Shown here: positions 9,252-22,435 of the stretch, piece after piece
Position numbering within the stretch: position 1 is the first letter of the stretch
How the letters are laid out: every line of letters begins with the position of its first letter
Source: Acanthopleura granulata
Lineage: Eukaryota; Mollusca; Polyplacophora; Chitonida; Chitonidae
NCBI GenBank assembly: GCA_016165875.1
Contig: JABBOT010000004.1
Span: 4,285,351 to 4,349,350, forward strand
Direction: 5' to 3'
Length of the DNA stretch: 64,000 nt
Notes under the pieces: generated by a model
Seen by the model: only the letters and a program-made list of their open reading frames with translations
Databases searched by the model: none
Told to the model about the DNA's origin: nothing
Made by a program: the position numbers and the translations under genes

Positions 9252-12222
9252 TGCAGACTACAAAATTTGAAAAACTTCCCATGGATGCTTAAGGGTTTGA
9301 TGTGTTAACCCAATGCTCTTAAATCTTGTTTTGTACCTAATCAGATCCCAAGAATGCACTGCATTTGAGGGATATGGCAAGGCACAAAACAAGGACCAGC
9401 ATTGTGAGGTTACATAATACCAAGATGAAGGTGTTAAAGCCTTTTCTACCCCCAAAAACTGAAGAAGATACATATTGACTCCCACATTCAGAGCCTAATT
9501 CATAACAAATGAATATATGTTTTCTGCCCATTTAAATTGTGATAATTTAATTTTAATAACTTTTTTTTTTTCATGTGATTCTGTTACGTCTTTGCAGCAC
9601 TATGTCCTGGATATGTATTATTGATCTGCATCATTGATGTCTGGTTTCTTGTATACTTTAATGAAAAATTCATTGGGTATACTTTAAAATGCTTGTGATT
9701 CCATGTGAAAAGTAAATAGTTTAAATTGTTAATTTTTCAGTACAAAATGTTAATTGTTAACTGATGTCAGTCTTTATATTCTTTATATTCTTTATCATGT
9801 TTCTAAAGTGCTTCAGCAAGATGTTAACTGTTTGTTATTGTTTTTTAAATTTAGATTATGATTTTTAAACACAAGTGTTTGAAATACTGCACCAAAGGGA
9901 TTTGATTTTAGAAATGTGTACAGAGAGAATATTGCAGAAGATTGAATACTTTAAATATTGTTGGAGTGAGATGTGGAAATGATACACCAATGTCATGTTT
10001 CTGTAAATTTAAAGCTGTTTTAAGAAGGGTTTTTAACTATAGGTCTTTAAAGACATGGCTACAGCGTGTTGTCGTATGAATGATGTCTTGTGTGACAGTG
10101 TTGATGTTGTGTCTTCTTGCAGGACTTATTAATATAGCTATTTACTGAACTTGCATTATGGCGTCATCCTGCTGAGCTCAAACTGGAATGCCCAGAAGCA
10201 AACTGTTTCTTTTTTGACATCAATGTGTCTGGGTGTGAAGTATGAAAATTTAATAACAGTGAAGAAAATCCTGGGATCCTGATGTGTAAATAATAAATGG
10301 ACGGTTCACTTGAATGAACCGATTTAAAAAATGTTGGGGTCAGACTTGTTCAATTTATTCAATTATTTGATTGATGGTTGCTTACTGCCATTCGCTCAAA
10401 TTTCTCCCTGGCTGTCAGTTTTATAGGTGGAAGAAACCAGAGTGCTCTGCATAAACCACTGACTACGGACACAGCATCCCAACAAAACTTTAGCCCCAAA
10501 GTCTTTGTTACTTGGCTTCACAAGAGCAACAAGTAATTCCAATATTATGTTCCAAAAGTATTTTTATCCAATTTGTAAACACAAGGGTCAGCCTAATCTT
10601 AACACCAGTCACGTGATATATCTATCCAGATAGACATACCCAGCTAACCATTCCATGTCCAGTATATAAGTTAAGTGAGTCACTTTGAATATTCATACCA
10701 AACTGCAGCATCAGTTTTATAAGAATACAATCGTGGCCATTTTCTTCCATACCTGATGTGTTTAGTGTTTTTTCCCTGTATTTAAATTTGCGAATTATGC
10801 GGATATCTCGCACTGGTGTTTAATCACCTGATAAAGTCTGGGCTTGCTGCGCATGGTAACAGTTTTGAAGTGATATCACCGATGCTCTGAAACAATAATT
10901 AGCACCTATTTTACGTGATTAAGACACAACTTTACATGTGAACAAATAAAGAGAATTTAACCTGGCCGAGGTAGGCCTTGAATAAGATTATACCATACAA
11001 AATGAAATAAACGGTTTTTGGACAGAAACTTTATCTGGAAATGTTACAACATGTGTTTGGCCTTCAAATACAACAGGTTCATGGTCCAGTGCTCCGCAAA
11101 ATTAGAAATCTGCCAGAATTAACATTTCGCCCATTTATCACCTCTTGCACCTTGAGAAGAACAGCGGATGCTCGACAGTATGAATACGGGGATCATTTCA
11201 ATACACTTTGGAAACCCACTCTCGTTACACTAATCCGGAAATTTCTGAATCATTCAGGTCAAAAGTCAGTGATAAACAGGAAAATCTACGAAAATTAATT
11301 TACGAAGTTTTGTGAAATTGGGCCCATACAGAGTCGTGAATTCCTGTTAAAGTCAGTAATGATTTATACTGTAATCATAACTTTAAAAAATGAATTCATT
11401 GATATAGTCCAAAAAGTATCTAAAATACAAATATATTCTCACTCTACATGCACACTGTAAGCCGTTAATATGTATAAAAGGTATGTAGCAAAACGCCAAT
11501 GGAGACCCACCTAAATAGGGACTATACAGCGGAACATTTATGAGTATCATATAGTAACTCGGTGTGTATACATGTAGGTCTACATGTATCTACACGTCAT
11601 CGTTTTCATACAACTCAACCTTCAAAATATACGAACTTATACACACCTGTGGTATCTGAAATACTTCCAGATCAAGCCCTTGTTATAATATACCGATATG
11701 TGGCAATACCTTTGAGTAGTTTATGATATAGGTCAGATGAATTCAAGGTAGTCGAACATGCTAGAAATGATGCTTTTCATGGGTCATTGAAGCATGAATA
11801 TATATATATATACTCGCCCTAACTATCGCCAAAAAGCCATTTTAAAGGCAAATAAAAAAGAGAAAACATTACTTTTGGTGCTAAATTTCCCGAATATTAT
11901 CCTATCATCCAAATAAACACAAAAACAGTTTTCTATACTACAGCATCCATAAAAGAATCTGACAAAATGAGTTTTTTAAGTTATGAACGAAATTATAGAG
12001 CAAATACAATATTCATATATTCATGCCAGAGAAAAATTATACGAGTTTATCCTTTGACCAATATTCTGCAAACGTTCTTTAATAGATCTATACTAACTGA
12101 TTCTTTCTCTATAATGTATGCTTGTTTTTAGAACTAGTCTGGCATGTGCCTGTGAGAGACCAATGATGACGTCAGAAAACTAGCTGTTCGTGGCCCTTGT
12201 ACTGTTTAGGTGTTGAACGTCA
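9252..12222. other. HECTD3 3' UTR and intergenic DNA
   Basis: The first kilobase after the HECTD3 stop is very T/A-rich and probably 3' UTR. A plus-strand AATAAA lies at 10292-10297 and another near 10946. The rest (about 10,600-12,000) has scattered short open frames with no protein-like pattern. On the minus strand, ATTAAA at plus 12078-12083 sits about 140 nt past the stop of the next gene and could be its polyadenylation signal. Confidence 0.4.
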
Positions 12223-12907
12223 TTACATCATCATCTGCAGCAAGGCTGTAGCGGCAATGGAGGCCAAGATAAATATTCCCTGGGCGTTTACGGTGTGGGA
12301 TCCGCCTTTGGGTGTGGTGGAGGTCTCTGATACCATAGTGGTCGTGTTCGATGTGCCATCTGTAACAGGAATATTTTTTTTTTAACTAACCTTATACATT
12401 TGAAAAAAAAAAATATTGTGATAAGTGTTACTGCATTTATTTTAATATGCAGGTGTATTCGCGTTTTATGAGGAGGACGTATTGACTATCCCCAGAGCTA
12501 TCGCCTGCAACTGCATAATTAGTAGAGCACATCAAATGTAGGCCTTACTAGTAAATCTTTAGTCTTTAGGTATTTTTGCTATGGTGTCTTTTGTTCCTTG
12601 GGCCTTATGGCTTAGGCCCAACGACAGCACAGGAGTGCTATAATTTAATACCAAATTCATTAGTTTCATACTTTTAATTAAATGTGGTCATGGATTTCCC
12701 CCGGGCTCTGCTCGATTTGCTCCCACAATAATGCTGGCCGCTGTTGTTTGTGAAATATTCTCGAGTATGGCGTAAAACACCAATCAAATAAATAAATAAA
12801 TAAATAAATGTCTTACCAGTGGTCGTGTTGTTTCCAACGGTGTAGGGGACCATGACAACCAAACATCCGACGATGGCGACTAACCCAACAATACCGTAAA
12901 CAGCCAT
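12223..12907 (-). CDS. 75-aa secreted Thr-rich peptide, probably GPI-anchored (two exons)
   Basis: Exon 1 is 12817-12907 (ATG in context ACAAAATGG) and exon 2 is 12223-12359 (TAA). They join through a GTAAGA donor and a TGTTACAG acceptor in phase 1. The product begins MAVYGIVGLVAIVGCLVVMV, a strong signal peptide. A core of about 30 residues follows, rich in Thr, Ser, Gly and Asn (NNTTT, SNTTT, ETSTTPKGGS), with N-glycosylation sequons at about 26, 27 and 35 and many potential O-glycan sites. The last 18 residues (GIFILASIAATALLQMMM) are hydrophobic with no basic residue after them, which fits a GPI-attachment signal better than a membrane anchor. If both ends are removed, the mature chain is only about 25-30 residues, an architecture like mammalian CD52. 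I do not recognise the gene; the exon model is inferred from splice signals and frame. A SINE lies in the 457-bp intron. Confidence 0.6.
12683..12810 (+). mobile_element. SINE family 1, 5'-truncated copy
   Basis: The sequence runs from TGGATTTCCCCCGGGCTCTG through AATAATGCTGGCCGC to the GTGAAATATTCTCGAGTA tail and (AAAT)n. The tRNA-like head is missing. It sits in the intron of the 75-aa peptide gene, ending just before its donor site. Confidence 0.85.
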
Positions 12908-14218
12908 TTTGTTATCTACAAATACAATTTCTTCATAAAAATTTTAATTTATCAGGACTTACTGACTTTTCGACTGAATAGACCGCTGCCTCAACATTTA
13001 TAATTAACTACGATGGACAAAGTCGTGCAGTAAAAAAATGTATCTATAGATTGATATCTTAGCCCTTGATTGATTGGCAGAGGTTTTAGAATTGATTGTT
13101 TTATTAATCAAATATTTGGATTTGTTGCATTTAATAATTCATTGATTGTACGTTATGCCTTCATTGCTTTCTCTTATGGCCAGGTTTTTTGGGGGGGGGG
13201 TTGAGGGGGGGGGGAATTATTCTACGTGTAAATCGCCTTATTAATTTGATCCCCAACCATCGGAAGCAGGGATCGAGTTAACAGTTCCCATTCCCAACCC
13301 ATGCCCACTAAACAACTGGTATAGCACGGTATCGATTCTCCGCTAAATCATATCAAAGATTATTACATTCCCTCCAGTGACTTCGGTTCAGAGTTCAGAG
13401 TTAGTTGTCACGAATGTTTTCGAAATGTTTCAAACTGTATATAATCCGATAGGAAGTTCCATCAATATGGCTCAATCTCGTCGAGTCGGTAAAATATCTG
13501 TGTGTATAAACGTGAGGGGCTGTACTTGGTCAGTTGGACTTGATCAATACTAGTGGTCTATCCCTGACACTCGTTTCCTTGCACCATGTAAATAATCGCC
13601 GTGGTGTGATTCTTGAGAGAGTAGAGGGTATTAAACATAAATGAAATAAATAAATACATGTAGTTTAAGGGGATAGATGTAGCTTCTAAGTTTGAGACTA
13701 ATTGATTTCATCTCAATCGTAGTTTAATGAAAATGTGACATCTAATAAATTGCAATTAACATCACAGCATCTATTTACCTTATTCTGCTTAAACCGATGT
13801 GCTGCAGAGTTTGTGTGTGGGTGGAAACTGAGGTAACATGATAAGATGCCGGATTTCAGCAGTTTTACTTGTGATTTTTTGCCATCAAAACTGTCCTCTA
13901 TGTTGTAGTCTTTTTTATTGTAATACCTAATGTCTTGTAATTAGAGACAATTAGAAACTGATCGCCAGACAACCGCTTTCACCAAATTTGGACACTATGA
14001 GTGGGGCCCAGTTGGGAGTGTTGGCTCGGATGTGCTTAACCGCATGCCACTCAGGCTGATGAACCGCCTTAACCTTCTAACACCTAATTACGACAACAGG
14101 GATGAAATTATTGAATGGCTTTCTATTTATTTAGATGACATCATCTCATAGCCTTTGAGTGGAATTTATTCTCGTTTAGTGCAGAAATTATATTATTTTG
14201 AGCGCTCCAGAATGGTGC
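12908..14218. other. Noncoding stretch with a double G-run
   Basis: This holds the promoter side of the 75-aa peptide gene and otherwise unremarkable AT-rich DNA. Two runs of ten G at 13191-13214 stand out. No exon is seen. Confidence 0.4.
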
Positions 14219-14233
14219 TTCACATCAGAGATC

Positions 14234-14552
14234 GCGCAGTTGGTAGAGTGTCAGCTTTCGGACGGGGAGATCTGGGTTCAAACCTGGGTCGGGTCATACC
14301 AAAGACTGTAAAAAATGGTACATCCTGCTTCCTCGCTAGGCGCTCAGCAATAAGAGGATAGAGGGTGGACTGGTCGGCCCGGTGTCAGTATAATGTGACT
14401 GGGTGAGGGGGCTTGTTGGGTGTCTTCGGCAAGTCGTCTCGGTGAGGCAGCACCAGATAAAAGATACGGTGGAAATCCGTCCTGCACCAAGGAGACACCG
14501 CCTTCGTATAAGTGAAATATTCTTGAGTAGGGCGTTAAACAATAAGCATTCA
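14234..14552 (+). mobile_element. SINE family 2, full length with 15-bp target-site duplication
   Basis: The tRNA-like head has an A box around CGCAGTTGGTAGAGTG and a B box GGGTTCAAACCTG. The body contains AGTATAATGTGACTGGGTG and GTCTCGGTGAGGCAGCACC. It ends in the same GTGAAATATTCTTGAGTA tail as family 1. TTCACATCAGAGATC occurs on both sides (14219-14233 and 14553-14567), a perfect target-site duplication. Confidence 0.9.
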
Positions 14553-14567
14553 TTCACATCAGAGATC

Positions 14568-17500
14568 ATTTCTGTATAGAAACGCATTTGGCAGTTTGGA
14601 AACGATCCTCGAGTTAACGTAAAAGACAGCTCATGACTGAGGTACTGTTCATTAAAAAGACTACAAAATTCTCTCCTGAATGTAAAAACCTGTTTGAAAT
14701 TGTATGAGTTCGTCTGAAATGTGGCGTATTATGGTGCCGACTGGGTATCTGAAGGCGTCCACGCTTTTAAGCTGATGAGGGATTGACCAGTCAGAGAGCT
14801 GGGAGATAGCTGTTTATAAGCTGTGACGTAAATGCTCTGAGTTGTCTGTCAGTGTAACATGTAATAACACATGAGATGAACATAGCGTTGTCCAACCGAT
14901 ATGTCAAACTTAACTTAAAACATGAGCTGTCTTTCACTTTAAACGAAAACCCAAAATATAAACTATGTGTGAATAAAAAGGTTATTCGAGTATTGTGTGA
15001 ATCATGGGAGGTGTGCATGACTAGGTTCACACGTGTATATACAGCAATCTGTATAGCAAAAGTTTATAGACAGCAAACCAGACCAAAACAGGAAGTAAAG
15101 TTAAAGTTACACCTATATATAAGGTAAACGTCTGCACGAGATAGTAGGGTACGATCATTACTGTGGCCAGTTGACAAGATCTGCGTTATTATACATGTAT
15201 GTTAGCAGACGTTGGCAGGTAAAATCTTGTCATACAATTGCCTTCCTCTCCTGTACGGGTGGAGACAAAAACAGATTTCTACAGGTTATTTGCAAGTTTG
15301 CTGTCACAAACATGAACGTCAAACATGAATATTTTTTGGAATGTTTCTTTGATCACCTCCTATAATGTTACCTCAAGCTATAGCCGATCCTCCCATTATG
15401 TAGCACTCAGCATCGGTCATATCCGCAGGTAAAATGTCACTTACCTTTACATGTCAACATCCGAATGTAATTTGGTATATACTGAATCCCTCAGTCATGA
15501 CGCTTTAAGATATGTCAAACCTGACATTAACGAACCGTCCTTCAAGAATTTCTTCTCGCAGAACTTTTCGTTGAGATTGTTTCTTTGCCAGCAAATACAT
15601 GGGTGCTTCGGTCACTGAATTTGGCTGTCAGCAATCTTTCTTTCAAGCATTCAGCTCGTACTTTGTTGAAGGTTAGATTTAGCACACCTTGTTTTGCAGT
15701 GTGCGAATAAAAAGTTTCAGGACGGCTGGATTATTGTTAAAAGGCGTTTCATCAGCCTTTTGACAAGCTGGATGAGAGATCAATTCACGCCAGTGTATTA
15801 GGACGGACTTCAATTGAGAGGAAGCCCCACTCGGCTATATGCCTTTTTTCAATGCCTGCGCTATATACACAACAACTTGCAGCTGGTCGTGGGTTTCCTG
15901 CGGGCTCTGCCCGGTTTTCTTCAATAATATTTACTTGCCCCCGTCTAATGTGTAAAACGCCACTTTGATGAAAAAGAACACATTTTTATTCTTGTTAAAT
16001 GGCTGCTTCTTTGAAATTTTCCCCTGGTTCACATCCCAGGCAAAGGGCCGTGCACTTGCTATGGCTGTATCGCCTTCCTCCTTCGATAAGCCAGGCCACC
16101 GTAAAATAAATGACATCTTCTTTAGTAGAGTGTTACACACCAGTCAAATGAAAAAGAAATAAAACTTCAAATCCATAGTTTGGGAGAGAGTTTTCTTCCA
16201 GCAAAGATATATACATCGTCATTAACTTACCTTGTAAAACGGAGAAATCCTATAGGGGAGGGAAAACCTTACAGATTCGAAACACGGCCGTGCACTCACT
16301 CACTGTAAGAATAATCTGCGGGAGTAACTTCTTTATGCGGTGAAATAACTTCCTCAATCCGAGAGGGTGATATTGTATGTCTGAAAGTATGTCACGATGA
16401 CGTCGTTACACGTGATTTTGTCTTGCGTTTCCCGCTTGCGTCCTTGGGAAGACATTCGCACAACTCAGTCTTATAGTAATTTTTTTTATTAAGTATTTAC
16501 AGTGTTTCGGTGTTTCATTTTCCTTGACCACCCAGTGTTGGAAAATGCACGCACAAGTTGACAATTTTCAATTGTCGATGGATGTTGTGTCTGTGTCTCC
16601 GAGTCTCACCGGCATGTTAAAAATCCATAAAAAAAAAACAGATTTAGTGTACATTCTTAAGTGATATTGGATCCTTAAGTATTGGTTACATTTTGGGCCT
16701 CTGTGTCATTCTGTTGATCTTTTTTGCTGGGTATTTTGTCACTGGGTCAAATGCCCCCTGATTCTTTTCTCAGTATCTCGTATTTCATATATCGTATATT
16801 GTATGTTTTCCTACATGGGCAGAGGGGTGGCTCTGTAACTAATATCACTGACTCGCTCTCTCGTTTTCAGATATGAAAGTTCAGAGAACTGGTCCCTATG
16901 GCCGACGGGATTAAGAATACATGTCCTCCATAAGGGGAAGTAATCTAGCCTACAAACATTATATTGACAAGTTTTCGAACATTAAGATAGGGCAATAAAC
17001 AGTTGCACAAGGTTTGAAGACATTTGTCTGGTTCGTACACACGTGCAGAGTACCATGCAGTCCAAGTAGGCCAAACCTCGGTAATGCTAATGAAAACTTA
17101 CCTCAGTTTGCGAAGTTTGTGATGCACTGCTGATCTAAAATTTATAATAACTGGGGAGTTTCGAGTTTGAACTATTTTGTCGCAGAAGGTAACAAGAGTT
17201 CAATTGTGTCATGTGACTTTTCAAAAAATGTCTAGCAATTGTGTTCACTTTATTTTACCGATCACCTGTCTCGCCGTGTTAGGAAGTTACAAACGACCTC
17301 TTCTTTGTCGAAGAGCTTCTTAAATTAAAAAACTCCTCAAGCTTCCCTATTATACGTCTAGTCTAAATAACTCTTTTTGAAACTTAGACGCCCATGTTAT
17401 AGTAAATGTAATCAGAAATATGTTCTACATGAATGGAAGTGTGGAAATCCATCATGGGATTTACCTTAGGAATATCCCAGATTGGAATCCATAATATAAT

Positions 17501-20500
17501 CGTCATCGCACAGTTTCTAGTGCTGAAAATTGGCTGAGACTACCTCGGGTTTCGAAATAGCTACCTCAGCGTCATGCACCAAATCGCCAGCAATACACGT
17601 CAACAATAAATTAATACCAGTCCACCAACGGGTCTCGCCTTTGGAAGTTGCTGACCAGTAGACATAAATGCGAGCATGCATTAGGAAGGCTCGTTGGTCG
17701 AGTGGTTCAGACCTCTAGACATACCTATGTGGAATTCATATGTCGTGGTATTACGGAATCTTACCCTATTACATACCGTATTCATTTTAAAGACAATTAT
17801 GCTTAATACTGCGTTAGGAATTCATTTCCGCTTATTGGCTAACTAAAACAGAAACCGTACTGCTGATACTTTTCCGCCTTTCTTTGGTTTGGCGGGAGTT
17901 TCCCGGTGAAACAAAGCCGTTTGACCGAGTTCCAGTCTGCTGTTTTTATGATATATCTGTGAAAAAGTTGTATTTTTTTGTCAAATTTAACGTTTACAAT
18001 TAAAATTGTGTTTGATTTGTCAATGAGAAAAAGAGATAAGAAAATGGAGAATCAAAATGTGAAATAAAAATATGGCCAGCTGAAATTTCATCCATGTAAT
18101 GGGTTATATGTCAAATTTCATCTCTGATATGTAAGCACAAACAGGACTAAATTTCATCCTTGAGAAGTTCCGTAGAAGAGAAGAAACTTATTTCATGTGG
18201 TTGTTGATGCACACTATTTCGGCCTTTTAAAATTCCGCAGTCACAGCGTCTCATTGTTGACTGTTCTAAATGTTTGGTCCAGCATAGGCTATAAGTCGTA
18301 GCTGTGGACAGACATTACCATATGGCTTCAATTAAAGGTCCACAGCTGTAGTGTCTTAGTGTGAGCTGTCGCTTCAATCTTGACATCACAGTCATAACTG
18401 GAGCAGTTTTTATTTCAGACTGTTATTTCAGGTGTTAGGCAACCTCAGCTGCCCTTCTGCCAAAATAAATAACTGGGAAAAAAAAGAAGAAAAAATCTCT
18501 GCTTTGGTGTTGTTGATAAACTTATGGTTTATTTATTTGACTCTTGTTTAAAGCCACAATGAAGAAATTTTTCATTTATATGATCAGTTTTATAGTGGAA
18601 GTGACTGGAGTGGCTGGGAAAAACTGTCATACTTTGGCAATTTAATGATAGACTTTCCCATATGTGGCAAACAGACATAGCTTATTGTACTGGTGACAGA
18701 CAAGTAGTCTTCAACAAACGGTAAGACTGTGCAAATGGCCACCAAGGCCCCAATAACAGTCAGAGCCTAGCCAAATTCCCTGCCCAAATCTTGGGTTTGA
18801 ACCCACACCTCACTAGTCCTAGGGACTGAAAGAGAAGCAAGCTAACCAGTCAATCTCGCTACACCAGAGGTCATCCCTTTACTGGGGTCTTTGGTAGCAA
18901 AGCGAAAAAGAATTCTTGGCATTTTGAAGGTGTAACCAGTAAGCCACAGCCCACTCCTATTTGGGGATTAATGTTATTCTGGTTTTAACACAGTGGTTAG
19001 TGGGCTGGTGTTTATATTGGCATGATTATAATGCTGCCTCACTGAGTGAAAGACAAAAGATAAGACACCATACTCAGTCACAGCACACTGGCTAATAAGT
19101 ATCAGTGCTATTCCCTCATGATGAGAGCCAAGGGAGGCAATATCAAATTGTCAACTAAAATGTCTCCCGAGATATTGTAATTCTTCAACTTTTTCCAGTT
19201 TCTCCGATGTTAATTCGATCATATTCTGATATCAGCATTGTTTTGTGCGAGCTGATCAAATTCTACATTTAGCAAAGCCCCAAACTTGACCAACCACATG
19301 AATGTAATCATATGTTCCAATTAAACTGCACTTTAAGTGGCTTTTTCTTATGCGAAAAAGTTGAGGAATTAGGTACATCTTGATAATAGATGAAAATCTA
19401 TTAAGACCCCAGGAGACCCCTGCAAATAAAACAAGTTGTTCAGAAGAGCCAATGGGTTGTGGATCTTTGCCCACTTGTATGGAGCCCTCTTAACATTACG
19501 AGCAGGTAGCTGCCACGGTGACGTAATGCCAATAGTGCTGGTTTCTATGGTAGTTATGGCCGTTAACCTTAAAGGGAGCTTCTTGCAAGTGGGCTCAAGT
19601 CTTTTAAAGTTACTATACTTCAACAGAAATTATACAAGCAAGCCACAACCACTGAACCAAAGTCTGCTTCCCATGAAATTACATGTGACATTATAGTAAG
19701 AATCCGCAAACTTTTCATGCCATAATTACAGCCCATTTATTAAGCCTTTTGTGTTAAAGGTTTTCAAAATACCTCAAAGCATCAAGATAGCTTTACAACA
19801 TTAATGTGTACATGTATGGTACAATATATGGTACTTATGTTTTGGTGATTGATGTTAATACAATTAGACCCAATGACCCAATGAGTCAGGGCTGACAGAG
19901 GGTTTTCTTTATACATATACTTCCCTAATACAATATCTACAAATTGTGTTAATTAAATTAGTAAGGTGAAAGGCGTGCTCCTTGCCATTTTTTTTTTCAG
20001 TTCTCGCCACAATGGGTTTACGTAAAGTTAAAATTGCATTACACGACATGAACTAAGTATTTATACCCTTCTTACAACACGTTTACCAACAGTACAGAAA
20101 TCTGGCAAAATATTTAACAATACAAATCCAGAAATATCGTCCTAATTTTAACTTTCTCTTCTGAAATTCAAGAACAAGATATGGCTGTAAAGAAAAAGAA
20201 ACAAATACAAAATGTGCTGAAAGCAACAATAATACATTCACAGATAATTAATGCAATGTATTTGATGTCAAGTTATCAATGCATTATGCTGCAACCATTT
20301 CAAGTTCTGCCTAAATTAAAATAATTCGCAATCCCATGCCCTTAGCCCAAATCTATTACAAGTGGTATTACTTACCATAACCTCGCTGTCTATTTAACTT
20401 CTATTATAACTAGCTTAACATGGAATAATGAACTTAAAGGATGAGTATATTTCCGCCTGCACCATAACATCGAAAAAATTTATGACTAGTCCTTTCTTCA

Positions 20501-20641
20501 ACACAGCCAGTGAAAAAGAGACCAGATGAAGAGACAAGGAATCGTTCTGAAAATTGGAAGCAATTGTCCCATGCCATTACATATGAAGTTTGATAGTCTT
20601 CATGTTTTGTTTGCCAAAGAGAGGGAAACAACCTTCCGTAT
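14568..20641. other. Long noncoding stretch
   Basis: No convincing exon is seen on either strand. There are weak SINE-like remnants at about 15886-15975 (GTCGTGGGTTTCCTGCGGGC with a decayed tail) and 16090-16160, and a tRNA-like B-box on the minus strand near 18790. Any further exons of neighbouring genes here would be too short or diverged to recognise. Confidence 0.4.
19020..19150 (-). repeat. SINE family 2 fragment
   Basis: Read on the minus strand it has GTGACTGAGTATGGTGTC, TCTTTTGTCTTTCACTCAGTG and AGGCAGCA, resembling the middle of the element at 14234. Neither end is clear. Confidence 0.4.
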
Positions 20642-20652
20642 AATCAGCAAAC

Positions 20653-20825
20653 CTGTGGTCGCTGTGAGTTCAAGTCCAGCTCATGCTGGCTTCCTCTATG
20701 GCCATACGTGGGAAGGTCTGCCAGCAACTTGTGGATAATCATGGGTTTCCCCTGGGCTCTGCCAGCTTGGCTGCCGTCATATAAGTGAAAACAAATAAAT
20801 CACCGATCAAATAAATAAATCGATA
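20653..20825 (+). mobile_element. SINE family 1 copy, 5'-truncated, with target-site duplication
   Basis: The sequence GTTCAAGTCCAGCTCATGCT .. GGGAAGGTCTGCCAGCAAC .. ATGGGTTTCCCCTGGGCTC has a partly decayed tail. AATCAGCAAAC flanks it on both sides (20642-20652 and 20826-20836), which marks the insertion. Confidence 0.8.
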
Positions 20826-22218
20826 AATCAGCAAACTTGTTCATAGCTCTCTTATCCTTAGCTGTGTGATCTATTCATTCATTTATTTACTCTGTGATGA
20901 GGATTGTTCATGTACACAGCTGCACTTGTGTTTACGGGTGAAAGGACCTGGAGCACCAATACTAAACCACCACAACTTCCAGCTGCAGCTGGAACAGCAA
21001 GATACACTCAAAGTAAATCCTGCACACATTTACTTTAGGTTTAGGGGGGAGTACAGTTTACACTGACGCAAAGGACAGTGCTATACAGCTGGGGAGTGTT
21101 TTACAAAATGGGTGGAAGTTAAGGTCAAACGTAATTGCCATGACGACACATACTATAAAGATTTGTCTCCATGGTAGTTACCTTTGACGAAACGTTACTC
21201 TTCGTAAAACAGGCTCCTGGACTGGGACTACGCCAGTCTGGGCCCAAATCACCAAATGGACAGAAATGGCAGGCCATCACACAAGAGGCCAAAAATTTGT
21301 GTCAAATGTCACACAAAATAACATTTGTAACAATAACATATAGCATGCTGTCCAGGACAACTCTGCACATGCTTTAATACAGGTAAATATACAGATTATT
21401 TACAACATATAATCTGCATTGCAACAATCAATGATATACTCAATGGGTCTGAGCCTATATCACACAAAAATAACATACAATTCCATTAGGCCAAGGCAGC
21501 GAAAAAACATGTACTACATATAGATATCAGTGCCCAAAAACTGTCTATCTGAAAGAGGGGAGGGGCATTTGTATGAAAGTTATTTATTAGTTAACATACA
21601 TATATTATATGCATGAAGTAATATACTGTATATATTGATCTATATACATGTACTTCTACAGTTACAACATAAATGCATACTTAACAGACAATGCCAGCTA
21701 AATCTGCCTGACATTAAGATTCAGCATACAGAGTTTTCTTGACATTATATCAACATCCTTCCGCATTTAATCTCTTTCCACTCTAGGGCTTGGCAATGAA
21801 ATTTCAATCAATAGGTTAAATATTGGCATTGACCATGATCAACACCTCTCTTGCCTCATTCCTTTATGGGAACACATTAGGGGAGGTAATCACAGACATA
21901 AATACACTGTACCACTGAAAGGTGAAAGAGTAAAGTTATATTCTCTGGTATCAAGAATGATGAACATATTAAAATGTTACAGGCATGTCCCTGTTCTATT
22001 TAGAGGACAAAAATAAACAGCACATCAACTCTGGAAATGTGTTGTTCTGGAAATCAGAAAAACAGAAATTCAGGAAAAAAACCTACCATATAATCACCTA
22101 TCATTATAATTATTCATTTGATTAGCGTTCAAATTTTTTCACTTGACGGCAATAAGGTTTATTCACGAGTTTAAGCTGAGTAAACCTTCACTGTTTGTTT
22201 GGAATGACAAACATGATC

Positions 22219-22435
22219 TACCCTAAAGGACCTAAAATTTCATCCATAAGTTACTCATTTTTCCTGATTCTGAGAGATCCATCAATTGTAGAAAGGTGTC
22301 CGAAGTTTTGTTTGGAAGGTAGGATGATATCCTACTGGATAAATGTCAGTATCAGCACTAAAATGAAATATTTTATGGCATTTATTTACCTACAAAGAGT
22401 CATGTTTTTGGACAAATTTTAGGTCATTTACAGTA
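22219..22435. mobile_element. MITE-A copy 2
   Basis: It starts TACCCTAAAGGACCTAAAAT and ends GGACAAATTTTAGGTCATTT, so both inverted ends are present (about 24 bp). The body has TTTTCCTGATTCTGAGAG, GGTAGGATGATATCCTA and TTTTATGGCATTTATTT, shared with the other copies. Confidence 0.75.

Noticed and set aside
17680..17760. tRNA-like sequence GGCTCGTTGGTCGAGTGGTT
   Set aside because: It has only an A-box-like part, with no B box or acceptor pairing.
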